From the NCBI RefSeq assembly GCF_048820935.1, contig NZ_JBMERD010000011.1, positions 1 to 64,000 on the forward strand: a DNA stretch of 64,000 nt. The letters run 5' to 3'. The position numbers and the translations under genes are program-made. Numbering within the stretch: position 1 is the first letter of the stretch; each line of letters starts with the position of its first letter. The notes beneath the pieces were generated by a model. It did not search any database. It had not been told where the DNA came from and saw only the letters and a program-made list of their open reading frames with translations. The stretch comes from Algicoccus sp048820935. GTDB taxonomy: Bacteria > Pseudomonadota > Gammaproteobacteria > Burkholderiales > Burkholderiaceae_B. Positions 1 to 9,154 of this stretch are shown one piece after another.

Positions 1-1340
1 AAAACAGCAGGCCCAATTTGTCCGAGCGCATCGTTAACAGCATCGCCCAACCTTGAAACGATCTCATGCACATCAGCCTTGGTCACAATAAATGGCGGTG
101 CAACCAGGACGTGATCCCCATGAACACCATCAATCGTGCCACCCGACGGATAAACCATCAAACCACGAGCCATCGCCGCTTGTTTAATCAGGGTATGGAG
201 TTTTAAGCTCGGCTCAAAGGGTGTCTTTGTTTGCCGTTCCTTCACCAACTCGATTGCCATAAAAAGGCCTCGACCCCGAATATCGCCAACATGTGTGTGT
301 TCGCCAAAGCGTTGTTCCAGTGCCTGGCGCAAATTCTGACCCTGTTCCACCACATTGGCCAGCAAATTGTCGCGCTCAATGACTTGCTGAACAGCGAGTG
401 CTGCCGCGCAAGCCACCGGATGCCCCATGTACGTATGGCCATGCTGAAACAGGCCTGAACCTTCGCGCAATGATTGAGCAATCTTGTCTTGCACCATGAA
501 TGCACCAATGGCTTGATAACCACCGCCCAATCCTTTGGCCATGGTCACAATGTCGGGCACAACACCTTCCTGTTCAAACGCAAACAGGGTACCGGTGCGA
601 CCCATACCGGACATCACCTCATCCAGAATCAGTAAGATGCCATGGCGATCGCAAATCTCACGCACCCCTTTAAAGTAACCTGGGGTCGGAGGCACGGCAC
701 CGGCCGTGGCACCGACCACGGTTTCAGCACAAAACCCAATGACGTTGTCTGGACCAATTTGTTGAATCGTAGCTTCGAGCTCAGCCAGCAAACGCTGGGT
801 ATACGCTTCTTGCGTTTCATCAGCTAAACGTTCCCGATACTCAAAACAAGGGGAGACACGACCCACATCCACCAACAACGGTGCAAACTGCTTGCGACGC
901 CACTCATTGCCACCAACCGCTAATGCACCGAGCGTATTGCCGTGATAGCTCTGGCGCCGCCCGATAAAGGTGGTGCGCTGAGGCTGACCAATTTCCACAA
1001 AATACTGCCGAGCAATCTTAAGCGCCGCTTCGACCGCCTCAGAACCGCCTGACAAAAAATACGAGTAGTTCATGGATGCCGGTGATTTACCAGCTAAGAA
1101 TGTCGCCAGATCTTCCGCTGCCTGCGTTGTAAAAAACCCGGTATGCGCATAATCAAGTTGATCGATCTGCGCATGCATGGCTGCCAACACATCGGGATGA
1201 CCATGTCCAAGACAAGAAACTGCGGCACCCCCTGACGCATCAATGTACTGCCGACCTTCTGTATCTTCGATATACAACCCTTTGGCACGCACCGCGGTGG
1301 GCGGTTGGGCGATCAGACTTCGATGAACAACGTGTGACAC
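1..1340 (-). CDS. Class III (omega-type) PLP aminotransferase, C-terminus beyond the window
   Basis: Reading leftward from a GTG at 1340, the frame stays open to base 1 (446 full codons), so the last residues lie outside the window. AAGGAG sits 6 bases upstream of the GTG. Family landmarks: a GGSEAVEAA substrate/PLP loop, a long central domain with ILDEVMSGMGRTG (the Asp that binds the PLP ring nitrogen), and TMAKGLGGGY holding the Schiff-base Lys. Such enzymes move an amino group from an amine or beta/omega-amino acid to pyruvate or 2-oxoglutarate. The substrate cannot be read from sequence; annotations such as BioA-like or beta-alanine transaminase would be guesses. It stands divergent from the lipid A operon, separated by about 290 bases. 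Confidence 0.9.
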   Translation of the reverse strand, partial: MSHVVHRSLIAQPPTAVRAKGLYIEDTEGRQYIDASGGAAVSCLGHGHPDVLAAMHAQIDQLDYAHTGFFTTQAAEDLATFLAGKSPASMNYSYFLSGGSEAVEAALKIARQYFVEIGQPQRTTFIGRRQSYHGNTLGALAVGGNEWRRKQFAPLLVDVGRVSPCFEYRERLADETQEAYTQRLLAELEATIQQIGPDNVIGFCAETVVGATAGAVPPTPGYFKGVREICDRHGILLILDEVMSGMGRTGTLFAFEQEGVVPDIVTMAKGLGGGYQAIGAFMVQDKIAQSLREGSGLFQHGHTYMGHPVACAAALAVQQVIERDNLLANVVEQGQNLRQALEQRFGEHTHVGDIRGRGLFMAIELVKERQTKTPFEPSLKLHTLIKQAAMARGLMVYPSGGTIDGVHGDHVLVAPPFIVTKADVHEIVSRLGDAVNDALGQIGPAV

Positions 1341-1628
1341 AGCACTCTCCTTCGATAGCGGCCTCAATCAAACCGCCAGTAGTCATGGTTTGGGATAAGC
1401 AACGATTACAGCCGTTGTTTGATATCGGCGTCATCTTGGTCACTGACACCAGACGCTTACAGCAAGCATAAACCTTCAGTCTGGATATGGGAACACTTAT
1501 CCTGACAACTGGGTTGGCCATTGATTTTGTGCTCAGTTTTCAGACACTTTGCTCGGTAAATCAAACTTGTGCGCAAAGATCAGGGCGATTCGGGCGATTT
1601 TCTGGCAGCTTATGCGAAAATTCACTCC
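1341..1628. other. Divergent intergenic region between the aminotransferase and the lipid A operon
   Basis: This 288-base stretch must hold the promoters of both divergent genes. A weak inverted repeat, CCAGAC at 1449-1454 and GTCTGG at 1479-1484, is the only structure I noticed. Open frames here lack recognisable protein content. Confidence 0.4.
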
Positions 1629-2483
1629 ATGATTCTTTTTCTCTTTCGACTTCTGTCACGCATCCCGTTACGGTGGCTTCAGGCAATCGGACGCATTGGC
1701 GGGCGTCTGGTGTATGCACTTCCAGGCCGCTATCGAGAACGCTTGCAAGCCAATGCCCGCCAGGCTGGCTATGGCGATCCGGCATTTGCGAGACGCGCAG
1801 CGGCCCAAACCGGTGCGATGGTGATGGAACTGCCTTGGGTTTGGCTGCGCACGCAAGAGAGCCTAAAAAAAATCATCGACGATAATGAATCCCTTCTGGA
1901 TGACGCGTTTGCATCAGGACGGGGCGTGCTCATTCTGACACCCCATCTGGGTGGGTTTGAGATCTCAGGGCGCCATGCGGCATATGGTCGGGATTTCACC
2001 GTCATGTTCCGTCCCCCTCGCAAAGCAGCCCTAGAACCGTTGGTACAAGTCGCCAGACAACATGTCAGTATGAGAGCAGTACCTGCCAACCTACAAGGTG
2101 TGCGCGCATTTCTTAAGGCACTGAGAGCCGGCCATGGCGTGGGCATGCTACCTGATCAAGTGCCACGCGAAGGCGATGGTGTTTGGGCTCCTTTTTTTGG
2201 TCGACAGGCCTTAACTGTCACCTTGCCTGGCAAACTCGCGGCCGCCACAAACCCGATTGTGATTATGGCGGCCTGCGAACGCCTACCTAAAGGACAGGGA
2301 TGGCGTATGCACTACATACAAGTCGATGAACCAGTCCCGACCGACACAGTGGCCCAAGCCACCTTTTTTAACCAACTCATGGAACAAATGATTCGCCGTT
2401 TCCCGGAACAATACCTCTGGGGCTACCACCGTTACAAACGCCCTTCTCACGCACCTGAACCGCCTGCGGATCAATTTCCATGA
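1629..2483 (+). CDS. Lipid A biosynthesis acyltransferase (LpxL/HtrB family), first copy
   Basis: The product is a 284-residue inner-membrane acyltransferase of the LpxL/LpxM family, which adds secondary acyl chains to Kdo-lipid A from acyl-ACP. It begins with a hydrophobic anchor (MILFLFRLL) and carries the HX4D/E catalytic motif as HLGGFE, H106 to E111. The ending with EQYLWGYHRYKRP is typical. A longer GTG-started frame from 1569 exists, but the added 20 residues are polar and precede the anchor, so ATG at 1629 is preferred. Its stop overlaps the start of the next gene by 4 bases (ATGA), so the two are probably translationally coupled. Acyl specificity cannot be told. Confidence 0.88.
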   Translation: MILFLFRLLSRIPLRWLQAIGRIGGRLVYALPGRYRERLQANARQAGYGDPAFARRAAAQTGAMVMELPWVWLRTQESLKKIIDDNESLLDDAFASGRGVLILTPHLGGFEISGRHAAYGRDFTVMFRPPRKAALEPLVQVARQHVSMRAVPANLQGVRAFLKALRAGHGVGMLPDQVPREGDGVWAPFFGRQALTVTLPGKLAAATNPIVIMAACERLPKGQGWRMHYIQVDEPVPTDTVAQATFFNQLMEQMIRRFPEQYLWGYHRYKRPSHAPEPPADQFP

Positions 2484-3448
2484 GCAAAGAAACGACAGAC
2501 GACCTGCGAGACCAGGCCTGGCAAGATGCCGTGCGAGCACTTAAAGCCCGTAGTTTAAGCGCTCGATTCTTTGTCATGTTTTTTCAGCTGCTGGTGCGCA
2601 TTGGTCACCGGCCCCGTCAGTGGCTAGGCAAGATTTTAGGCAGTTTGGCACCCCGGATTGCACCACGGCGCTCGCGCATCGTTGAACAAAACTTGGCACT
2701 TTGTTTTCCGGAGCTCAGTCCTGAAGCACGTAAAACTCTGGTGCACGCACACTGGCGCGCCCTTGTGCAAACGTTTGTGGATCGCGCCGTCCTGTGGTTT
2801 GGCTCACGCCAAGACATCTTGGATTTGGTGAGTCTGGAAGGGTTCGAGCACATCTTAAATGTGCGAGCCCGTGGTCAGCGGATCATGTTGTTGGCGCCGC
2901 ACCTGATCGGGCTCGATGCTGCAGCCACACGCCTTTCGCTTGAAGGTTATGCCGGTGCCACTTTGTATGCACCACAATCCAACCCCGACATGGATGCCAT
3001 TGTGCGTCTGGGGCGAGGACGGTTTGAGCACATTCATCTAGTCAGTCGCAAAGATGGGGTTCGTGGTCTGATTCGCATGATTCGGCAAGACCTGCCAATC
3101 TACTACTTGCCTGACATGGATTTGGGCGCACGGGGTGCCGTCTTTGTGCCGTTTTTTGGGGTGCCGGCTGCTACACAAACTGCCACCGCACAGCTAGCCC
3201 GTCAATTCAAGATGGTAGTGATTCCAACACTCGCTTATCGTGATCCACAAACAGGTCGCTATCAAGTCAAAATCCTGCCACCGTTGGAAGATTTTCCGGG
3301 TGAAGGAGCGACCCCTGAAGAAGATGCGGCTTGCCTTAATCAGCATCTCCAAGACTGGATTGAAGAAGCCCCCGAGCAATACTACTGGGTCCACCGCCGT
3401 TTTAAAACACGACCACCAAATGAACCCCCTCTTTACACCAACGTTTAA
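2480..3448 (+). CDS. Lipid A biosynthesis acyltransferase (LpxL/LpxP family), second copy
   Basis: A second member of the same family, 322 residues, with the HX4D motif as HLIGLD (H141 to D146) and the C-terminal EQYYWVHRRFKTRP signature. An N-terminal extension of about 30 polar residues precedes the hydrophobic anchor (FFVMFFQLLV). The 4-base ATGA overlap with the preceding gene and the 12-base gap to dapF indicate one operon. Paired, divergent acyltransferases upstream of dapF recur in Burkholderiales. The two copies probably use different acyl donors or positions, which is inference. Confidence 0.88.
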   Translation: MSKETTDDLRDQAWQDAVRALKARSLSARFFVMFFQLLVRIGHRPRQWLGKILGSLAPRIAPRRSRIVEQNLALCFPELSPEARKTLVHAHWRALVQTFVDRAVLWFGSRQDILDLVSLEGFEHILNVRARGQRIMLLAPHLIGLDAAATRLSLEGYAGATLYAPQSNPDMDAIVRLGRGRFEHIHLVSRKDGVRGLIRMIRQDLPIYYLPDMDLGARGAVFVPFFGVPAATQTATAQLARQFKMVVIPTLAYRDPQTGRYQVKILPPLEDFPGEGATPEEDAACLNQHLQDWIEEAPEQYYWVHRRFKTRPPNEPPLYTNV

Positions 3449-3460
3449 GTCACGCGCGCC

Positions 3461-4384
3461 ATGAAATGGTCTTTTACAAAAATGCAGGGTACTGGCAATG
3501 ATTTTGTGGTGCTTGATGGTGTGCGCCAAGTCATCGATTTGACGCCTGCTCGTGCCCGTGCGATTGCACACCGTCAATTTGGTGTCGGTTGCGACCAAAT
3601 CCTAATTGTGGAACCGCCTAACCATCCTCAGGCTGATTTTAAGTATCGAATCTTTAATGCCGATGGTAGCGAAGTCGAGCATTGCGGCAATGGCGCACGG
3701 TGCTTTGTACGGTTTGTGCATGACAGTGGATTAAGCTCGCGCAATCCGCTCTGCGCAGAAATCGCCACAGGCCTCATCACACTCTATACCCAGTCTGATG
3801 GTCAAGTCACGGTTCAGATGGGTCAAACGCGTTTTGAGCCGGAATGTCTGCGTTTTGATGCACAAGGTTTAACCACACGCCAAGTCGGGCAAGATACCCT
3901 ATACGGCCTGCATCTCAACCCTAAACTTTCAGATGGTTTCCCTGCAGATGGTCCTGATTCGAATGATCAAACCACCTGCTGGCTGTCTTTGGTGTCCATT
4001 TCGAATCCGCACGCAGTTCAAGTGGTTTCTGACATCACCACCGCTCCTGTCACAGAACTCGGTCCTCTGATTGAATCCCATCCCAGATTTGCAAATCGGG
4101 TCAACGCGGGCTTTATGGAAATCGTGAATCGACAACAAATTCGTTTGCGAGTCTATGAGCGAGGTGCGGGCGAGACATTCGCCTGCGGCACGGGTGCTTG
4201 CGCTGCAGTTGTAAGCGGAATCCGACAAGACTTGTTAGACTCCCCTGTACGCGTTCAGACCCACGGCGGAGAACTCACAATCGCCTGGGATGGCGACACC
4301 CTCACCATGACTGGGCCCGCGGTACGCGTATTTGAGGGTATTCTCGACATTGATGCGCTAGCCAACCCACGCCCGACCCTTTGA
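3461..4384 (+). CDS. dapF: Diaminopimelate epimerase
   Basis: This enzyme converts LL- to meso-diaminopimelate, for lysine and peptidoglycan synthesis. The 307-residue protein starts with KMQGTGNDFVVLD and carries both catalytic cysteines in their signature contexts: C75 in HCGNGARCF and C242 in ACGTGACAAVVSG. It is longer than the usual ~275 residues because of a loop near residues 155-172 (polar, DGPDSNDQ). It lies between the lipid A acyltransferases and the DUF484/xerC pair, a standard order in beta- and gammaproteobacteria. Confidence 0.97.
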   Translation: MKWSFTKMQGTGNDFVVLDGVRQVIDLTPARARAIAHRQFGVGCDQILIVEPPNHPQADFKYRIFNADGSEVEHCGNGARCFVRFVHDSGLSSRNPLCAEIATGLITLYTQSDGQVTVQMGQTRFEPECLRFDAQGLTTRQVGQDTLYGLHLNPKLSDGFPADGPDSNDQTTCWLSLVSISNPHAVQVVSDITTAPVTELGPLIESHPRFANRVNAGFMEIVNRQQIRLRVYERGAGETFACGTGACAAVVSGIRQDLLDSPVRVQTHGGELTIAWDGDTLTMTGPAVRVFEGILDIDALANPRPTL

Positions 4385-4397
4385 GAGAGTGAAACCT

Positions 4398-5066
4398 ATG
4401 GACGTACAACCAGATGCCGTGCTGATTGCACGATTTCTTCAGGCTCATCCCGAGTTTTTTGTGGAGCACGCAGAGACGTTTTCAAATCTGAGCGTCCCGC
4501 ACCCTAATCAGAATCGGGCGATTTCTCTGGGAGAGCGTCAGATTCTGATTTTGCGTGATCGACTCAAAGATCTCGAAATTCAACTCTCAACACTGAGCTA
4601 TCGAGCCACATTTAATGATTCTGTCTCGGCCAAGATCAATCAGTGGTGTACTCGAATGCTGAGTGAGCCCGACGCCCAGCGACTGCCTGGCCACATCACA
4701 GTCGGGTTGGCACAAATCTTTGGTTTAACTGATGTCGCCCTGCGTGTCTGGGACATTGATGACCTGCCAGAGTCACTCACCGATCATGTGACTGACGACA
4801 TCAAAGCGCTTGCCGCTAGTTTGACAGGCCCGTATGCAGGCCCCACAAAAAACGAAGCACTGCACGAATGGTTGCAAGCACCCCCTGCTTCTGTGGCTCT
4901 AATCCCATTGCATGTAGGTACCGATGGCCCAGTAACGGGTTTGCTTATGATTGCTTCTGACGATCCACAACGGTATACCGAGGACATGGCGACCGACTTT
5001 CTGGAACATATTGGCAAACTGGCCAGCGCAGCACTTGCACGCCTTATGCCCGAAACCACACCTTAA
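4398..5066 (+). CDS. DUF484 family protein (GAF-like)
   Basis: A 222-residue cytosolic protein of the DUF484 family, found between dapF and xerC in many proteobacteria. The N-terminus (ARFLQAHPEFFVEHAETF) and the following VPHPNQNRAISLGERQ stretch are the family hallmarks. A short heptad-like segment follows (residues about 50-70), then a GAF-like domain. Its biochemical role is unknown. A GTG at 4389 is in frame 9 bases earlier; the ATG at 4398, preceded by GAGAGAGTGA, is preferred but not certain. It is linked to dapF by 13 bases and to xerC by 5. Confidence 0.9.
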   Translation: MDVQPDAVLIARFLQAHPEFFVEHAETFSNLSVPHPNQNRAISLGERQILILRDRLKDLEIQLSTLSYRATFNDSVSAKINQWCTRMLSEPDAQRLPGHITVGLAQIFGLTDVALRVWDIDDLPESLTDHVTDDIKALAASLTGPYAGPTKNEALHEWLQAPPASVALIPLHVGTDGPVTGLLMIASDDPQRYTEDMATDFLEHIGKLASAALARLMPETTP

Positions 5067-5071
5067 CCTTC

Positions 5072-6103
5072 ATGACTGAGCGCAACCACCCAGCTGTGAG
5101 TCTGACACCAGACATGGTGCTTTGGTTGGAAGAGCTAACCAAGCACCGGCGCTACTCTGCACACACGCTGGACGCGTATCAACAAGACCTTCTGAAGCTC
5201 GTCGATTTTGCACAAACTCAGGCTCTTGATCAAGTCACTTCGATGCAGATTCGGCAATGGATTGCGCAGTTGCATGCACAAGGCTATGAGCCGACTAGTC
5301 TCAGACGTATCTTGTCTGCTTGGCGCAGTTTCTATCGGTGGTGGGCCACTAAGCGACCGCTCACACTCAATCCCGCACAAGATGTTCGGGCCCCTAGAGT
5401 TGGTCAACCATTGCCCAAAGCCCTTTCGGTCGATCAAACGCAAGCTTTGCTCGATGCGCCGATTTTACAGGCGCAAGAGACACCCTTAACCTGGCGTGAT
5501 CGAGCCATGATGGAACTCTTATATTCCAGTGGTTTGCGTTTAAGCGAATTGGTTCAGCTCGATTGTCAGTATGTTCGTGAACCGGCATACACATCACTGG
5601 GCTGGATCGACTGGGAAGCCGCTGATGTTCACGTCACCGGGAAGGGATCACGGGTACGCACTATTGCCGTGGGGCAAACGGCGTTAAACGTTTTAAAAGA
5701 ATGGCTCAAACACCGTGATCGCTTTGTTCAAAACAATGCCAGTACCAGTGATCGCTATGCCCTATTTTTAGGTGAGCGTGGCAAACGCATTCATCCCCGC
5801 GTTGTCCAACAACGCCTAAAAACCTTGGCGATTCAGACTGATTTACCGGCAGATCTACACCCACACATGCTGCGCCATAGTTTTGCGAGTCATTTATTAC
5901 AGTCTTCACAAGACTTACGTGGTGTTCAGGAAATGCTCGGGCACGCCAGCATTTCGACGACTCAGATCTATACCAAACTGGATTTTCAGCATCTGGCCAA
6001 AGTGTATGACGCCGCACACCCGCGTGCCCGGCGTCAGAAATCAACGCAGCCAGCATCGACACAACCGCTATCTGCGCAACCGCCCTCAGACTCCGACCCG
6101 TAA
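5072..6103 (+). CDS. xerC: Tyrosine recombinase XerC
   Basis: XerC acts with XerD at dif sites to resolve chromosome dimers. All catalytic residues are visible in the 343-residue product: R156 (SSGLRLSEL), K191 (TGKGSRVR), H265 and R268 (HPHMLRHSF), H291 (LGHASIS) and the nucleophile Y300 (TQIYTKLD). The N-terminal SAM-like DNA-binding domain spans about residues 12-100. It exceeds the usual ~300 residues through a Ser/Pro/Gln-rich tail with repeated STQP/SAQP motifs, likely disordered. It ends the operon and runs head-on into znuA with only 23 bases between stops. Confidence 0.96.
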   Translation: MTERNHPAVSLTPDMVLWLEELTKHRRYSAHTLDAYQQDLLKLVDFAQTQALDQVTSMQIRQWIAQLHAQGYEPTSLRRILSAWRSFYRWWATKRPLTLNPAQDVRAPRVGQPLPKALSVDQTQALLDAPILQAQETPLTWRDRAMMELLYSSGLRLSELVQLDCQYVREPAYTSLGWIDWEAADVHVTGKGSRVRTIAVGQTALNVLKEWLKHRDRFVQNNASTSDRYALFLGERGKRIHPRVVQQRLKTLAIQTDLPADLHPHMLRHSFASHLLQSSQDLRGVQEMLGHASISTTQIYTKLDFQHLAKVYDAAHPRARRQKSTQPASTQPLSAQPPSDSDP

Positions 6104-6126
6104 TCCCGGTCCGCCAAACCGTTTGC

Positions 6127-7071
6127 CTAGCGATCTTTCAAGGCATTGAGCAACTTTTGTGCATTGAGTTCGTAGAGTTTCAGGTAGGTATCGGCTTCAC
6201 TGCCCGGTGCAGAAAGTGCATCGGAATACAGCTTGCCGCCGTCAGCCAGACCTGTTTCTCGGGCGACCTGTTGCATCATGCGTGGATCGGCCATGTTCTC
6301 AATGAAATACGCATGGATCTCCCCATCCCGAATTTCGCGGATTAGCTGTGCCATATCGGCAGCCGACACATCACGGTCAGTCGAACGCCCCTGCAAGGGC
6401 GCAATATCTAGGTCATACGCCTTGGCTAAATACGCAAACGCATCATGTGACACCAGCAAACGTCGTCCTGGCGGTACAGCTGCAAACTGCGCCTGCAGCC
6501 TTTCATCGAGTTCATCGATTTGATCTAAGTAACGTTGTGCGCCGGCTTCAATCTGCGCACGTTGCGCTGGAAGAATAGCAATTAAACCATCGCGAATATT
6601 GGCAACGTACACACGGGCATTGTTCAAATCCTGCCAAGCGTGGGGATCATGCTGCCCATGATCATGATGATCGTGGTGTCCTTTGTGATGATCATGATCA
6701 TCTTCCATGTCTAAAGGGGCGATTCCATCTGTAGCCACCACAACAGGGCCTTTGAAATCCGATGCCTGCACTAAGCGCTGCATCCATCCCTCAAAACCCA
6801 GACCATTCACCACCACCAGATCGGCTTGGGCGACTTCACGCACATCACTCGGACTGGGACTAAAAACATGCGCATCGGCATTGGGGCCAACCAAAGGATG
6901 GACGCGAACCATATCACCGGCGATCTGCTCAACCATATCCGCCAAAATCGAAAAGCTGGTCACCACTTTGGGGGCATCCGTATTCGGTGGCGAGGAGATG
7001 ATTGTTGCCAGTGCGACAGAACTACAAAAACCCAGTGCAATCACTAAGAAACGAACCCATATTGCTCGCAT
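6127..7071 (-). CDS. znuA: Zinc/manganese ABC transporter periplasmic binding protein (ZnuA-like)
   Basis: A 314-residue cluster 9 metal-binding protein with a signal peptide (residues 1 to about 22). A His/Asp-rich loop at residues 125-141 (DHDHHKGHHDHHDHGQH) is the classic zinc-specific insertion of ZnuA proteins. Likely metal ligands are H68 (ADAHVFSP), H144 (DPHAWQD) and the His in LLVSHDAFAY. It is the last gene of the operon and starts one base after the znuB stop. The His loop favours zinc over manganese, but the specificity is inferred. Confidence 0.93.
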   Translation of the reverse strand: MRAIWVRFLVIALGFCSSVALATIISSPPNTDAPKVVTSFSILADMVEQIAGDMVRVHPLVGPNADAHVFSPSPSDVREVAQADLVVVNGLGFEGWMQRLVQASDFKGPVVVATDGIAPLDMEDDHDHHKGHHDHHDHGQHDPHAWQDLNNARVYVANIRDGLIAILPAQRAQIEAGAQRYLDQIDELDERLQAQFAAVPPGRRLLVSHDAFAYLAKAYDLDIAPLQGRSTDRDVSAADMAQLIREIRDGEIHAYFIENMADPRMMQQVARETGLADGGKLYSDALSAPGSEADTYLKLYELNAQKLLNALKDR

Positions 7072-7072
7072 T

Positions 7073-7945
7073 TCAAGCCTCTTTATGGCGACGGTGTTTA
7101 AGCAATAAAGCCAACAAACTGTCTCGGGTACCCATCGCCAGAGAACCGAGATAAATCACCCCTGCACTGAGCACAATTGCAGGGCCTGATGGCAAACGCC
7201 AGTGATAAGACAACAACAAACCAATTACTGCACTAATGATGGCCAGTGCACTGGCAAGAACGCAGGCGTGTGACACATCTCGTACCCAGAATCGAGCCGC
7301 AATCGCAGGCAACATCAAAAGCCCTACGGCCATCAACGTACCTAGGGTCTGAAAACAGGCCACAAAGGTCAGCACGACCAGCACCATAAAGAGTTGCGTG
7401 GAAAGTCGACCTGCCTTGCCGTACTGCGCTAAAAACAAAGGATCAAAACTACCAGCCAACAAAGGTCGCCAGATAATCGCTAGAACCAGCAAAACCACGG
7501 AACTGGCACCCGCCACGAGAAATAGACCATCTCGATCCACGGCCAATACACTGCCAAACAGTAAGTGCATCAAATCCACATTGCTGCCACTGACAGAAAT
7601 CAGCGCCACACCCAAAGCCAACGCTATGAGATAAAAAGCCGCCAAACTCGCGTCTTCACGTTGTGATGTCAAACTCGACACCAGACTCGCCAACAAAGCC
7701 ACCAGCAAGGCTGAGAAGAAAGCAGCAACCCCCATGACGGCAAATGACATACCTGCCAGCAGATAACCAATAGCCGCACCGGGCAAAACCGCGTGAGAAA
7801 TGGCATCACCCGCCAAGCTCATGCGACGCATCACCAGGATTGAACCAATGGGACCACTCACCAGACCCAATGCAATACAGGCAATCAGCGCACGACGCAT
7901 AAAGCCAAACTCTGCGAAAGGCAGCCAGAACCAGTCCACCATCAT
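7073..7945 (-). CDS. znuB: Zinc ABC transporter permease (ZnuB-like)
   Basis: A 290-residue polytopic inner-membrane protein of the ABC-3 family, with about eight hydrophobic segments. GDAISHAVLPGAAIGYLL is the conserved permease signature. The start is placed at 7945 because its ATG overlaps the znuC stop as ATGA; a longer reading would lie inside znuC. It should form the channel for zinc delivered by ZnuA, powered by ZnuC. Confidence 0.94.
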   Translation of the reverse strand: MMVDWFWLPFAEFGFMRRALIACIALGLVSGPIGSILVMRRMSLAGDAISHAVLPGAAIGYLLAGMSFAVMGVAAFFSALLVALLASLVSSLTSQREDASLAAFYLIALALGVALISVSGSNVDLMHLLFGSVLAVDRDGLFLVAGASSVVLLVLAIIWRPLLAGSFDPLFLAQYGKAGRLSTQLFMVLVVLTFVACFQTLGTLMAVGLLMLPAIAARFWVRDVSHACVLASALAIISAVIGLLLSYHWRLPSGPAIVLSAGVIYLGSLAMGTRDSLLALLLKHRRHKEA

Positions 7946-8715
7946 GCTTGATCCTGTTCCGTAGGCACCGCACACCAGGCTGCATCGGCCTGCCAAGCCA
8001 ATGAGCGCCCATAGGCAACCTCAAGATATTGTGGCACGAGCACGTCCTGCGAAGGTCCCCAAGCCACTTTTTCTCGGGCCATGAGGAGTGTTTCTGTAAA
8101 AAACTGTCGCACCATCTGTAAATCATGAATCACGGCGATCACTGTGCGACCACCCTCATGCCAGCTTTGAATAATGCGCAACAAATCAACTGTCGTCTGG
8201 CTATCGAGTGCATTAAACGGCTCGTCCAGCAAAATCACTGGAGCATCTTGCACAATCAGTCTTGCAAACAAAACGCGTTGAAGCTGCCCTACAGACAACT
8301 CATCGACCAATCTGGATTCAAACCCTTGCAAACCCACCTGATGCAAAGCCTGATGAATCGCCTCATGTCGAGAGGTTGATAATGCGCCAAATGCGCCAAT
8401 TTGTTGCCAAGTCCCAAGGGCAACCACTTCAAAGACGCGCAACGGAAAGTCATGGTTGATGCCACTGCGTTGAGCCAGGTAGGCTTGGGCATGCAACAAA
8501 GTCGGGCTCAAAGGCAAGCGCTCAATACGACCTTGTGTGGGTTCTCGAATCCCGGCAATGGTTTCCAGCAAAGTGGATTTACCCGCGCCGTTAGGACCCA
8601 CAATGGCGGTCAATGAACCCGATTCAAAGGCACCACTCACATGATGCACGGCTGGATGCCCACGATAAGCCACCGTGACATCATGCAAGACGATTCGGCA
8701 AGGAGAAGGCTTCAT
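7942..8715 (-). CDS. znuC: Zinc ABC transporter ATPase (ZnuC-like)
   Basis: A 257-residue ABC ATPase. It shows Walker A (GPNGAGKST), a degenerate signature (LSVGQLQRVLFAR, with V in place of the usual G), Walker B (VILLDEPFNALD) and the H-loop (AVIHD). The frame is open far upstream, but family similarity begins at the ATG at 8715, which overlaps the stop of a 40-codon frame as ATGA. No Shine-Dalgarno is visible before 8715, so translation probably depends on the small upstream frame. Confidence 0.93.
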   Translation of the reverse strand: MKPSPCRIVLHDVTVAYRGHPAVHHVSGAFESGSLTAIVGPNGAGKSTLLETIAGIREPTQGRIERLPLSPTLLHAQAYLAQRSGINHDFPLRVFEVVALGTWQQIGAFGALSTSRHEAIHQALHQVGLQGFESRLVDELSVGQLQRVLFARLIVQDAPVILLDEPFNALDSQTTVDLLRIIQSWHEGGRTVIAVIHDLQMVRQFFTETLLMAREKVAWGPSQDVLVPQYLEVAYGRSLAWQADAAWCAVPTEQDQA

Positions 8716-8834
8716 AAAGCGTCTGGCAGCACAGCCCAAACAGCCAGCCACAGCAAGGCAATCAAGACAGCCACAAATCCAAGGCGTTTGCCAACACTCC
8801 AGAGCATGGGGCTTCGATAGACAGCACGACGCAT
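8712..8834 (-). CDS. Small (40-residue) single-pass membrane peptide heading the znu operon
   Basis: This frame encodes 40 residues: a basic N-terminus (MRRAVYR), a further positive patch (GKR) and one hydrophobic segment at about residues 19-36 rich in Leu/Val/Trp, ending PDAL. It has the best ribosome binding site in the region (AAAGGAGA, about 10 bases before the ATG at 8834; another ATG lies at 8843). Its TGA overlaps the znuC ATG as ATGA, and znuC itself lacks a visible binding site. I do not recognise a family. It could be an accessory subunit of the importer, or mainly a leader that couples translation. Confidence 0.6.
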   Translation of the reverse strand: MRRAVYRSPMLWSVGKRLGFVAVLIALLWLAVWAVLPDAL

Positions 8835-9154
8835 GCCCGTCATTCTCCTTTCCTGATATGAATAATTTTTGACAAGCCTTCTGAAATTTGAAGGCAGGAC
8901 GCCAGTATCGCACATCTGATTAAGCGACCACACGCGCACAGACGACAATCATCAACTTCACGAAGCCTCACACATTCATGCTTGATCAGGTAAGCTGGTT
9001 CTTGAAATGGAGAAATTCGCCCCCATCTGGTCAAATTAGTCCTAAGCTCTAAGGCACACTGGCAGACCAGACAGGGTACAAACCCTAGTCAGCCTTGCAG
9101 ACTTAATGTGTCAATTGTGATTTAATCCCGCGTCAACTACAGAAGAGTTTTTTT
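8835..9154. other. Divergent intergenic region between the znu operon and the COG0523 GTPase gene
   Basis: About 320 bases without a supported gene, containing both divergent promoters. I looked for a Zur box of the GTTATA/TATAAC type and did not find one. Weak structures only: CCTTC at 8877-8881 facing GAAGG at 8890-8894 around AAATTT, and a short hairpin AGGGT/ACCCT near 9073-9086. The leftward side carries the strong AAAGGAGA ribosome binding site of the small peptide. Confidence 0.5.

Noticed and set aside
1569..1628. Longer GTG start for the first lipid A acyltransferase
   Set aside because: The extra 20 residues are polar and precede the hydrophobic anchor that normally begins the protein.
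8840..9034. Leftward 64-codon frame ahead of the znu small peptide
   Set aside because: No ribosome binding site, Cys/Arg-rich random-looking product, overlaps the expected promoter region.
8835..9154. Zur operator in the znu/COG0523 divergent region
   Set aside because: No sequence resembling GTTATA-N-TATAAC was found by eye; only a weak CCTTC/GAAGG dyad.
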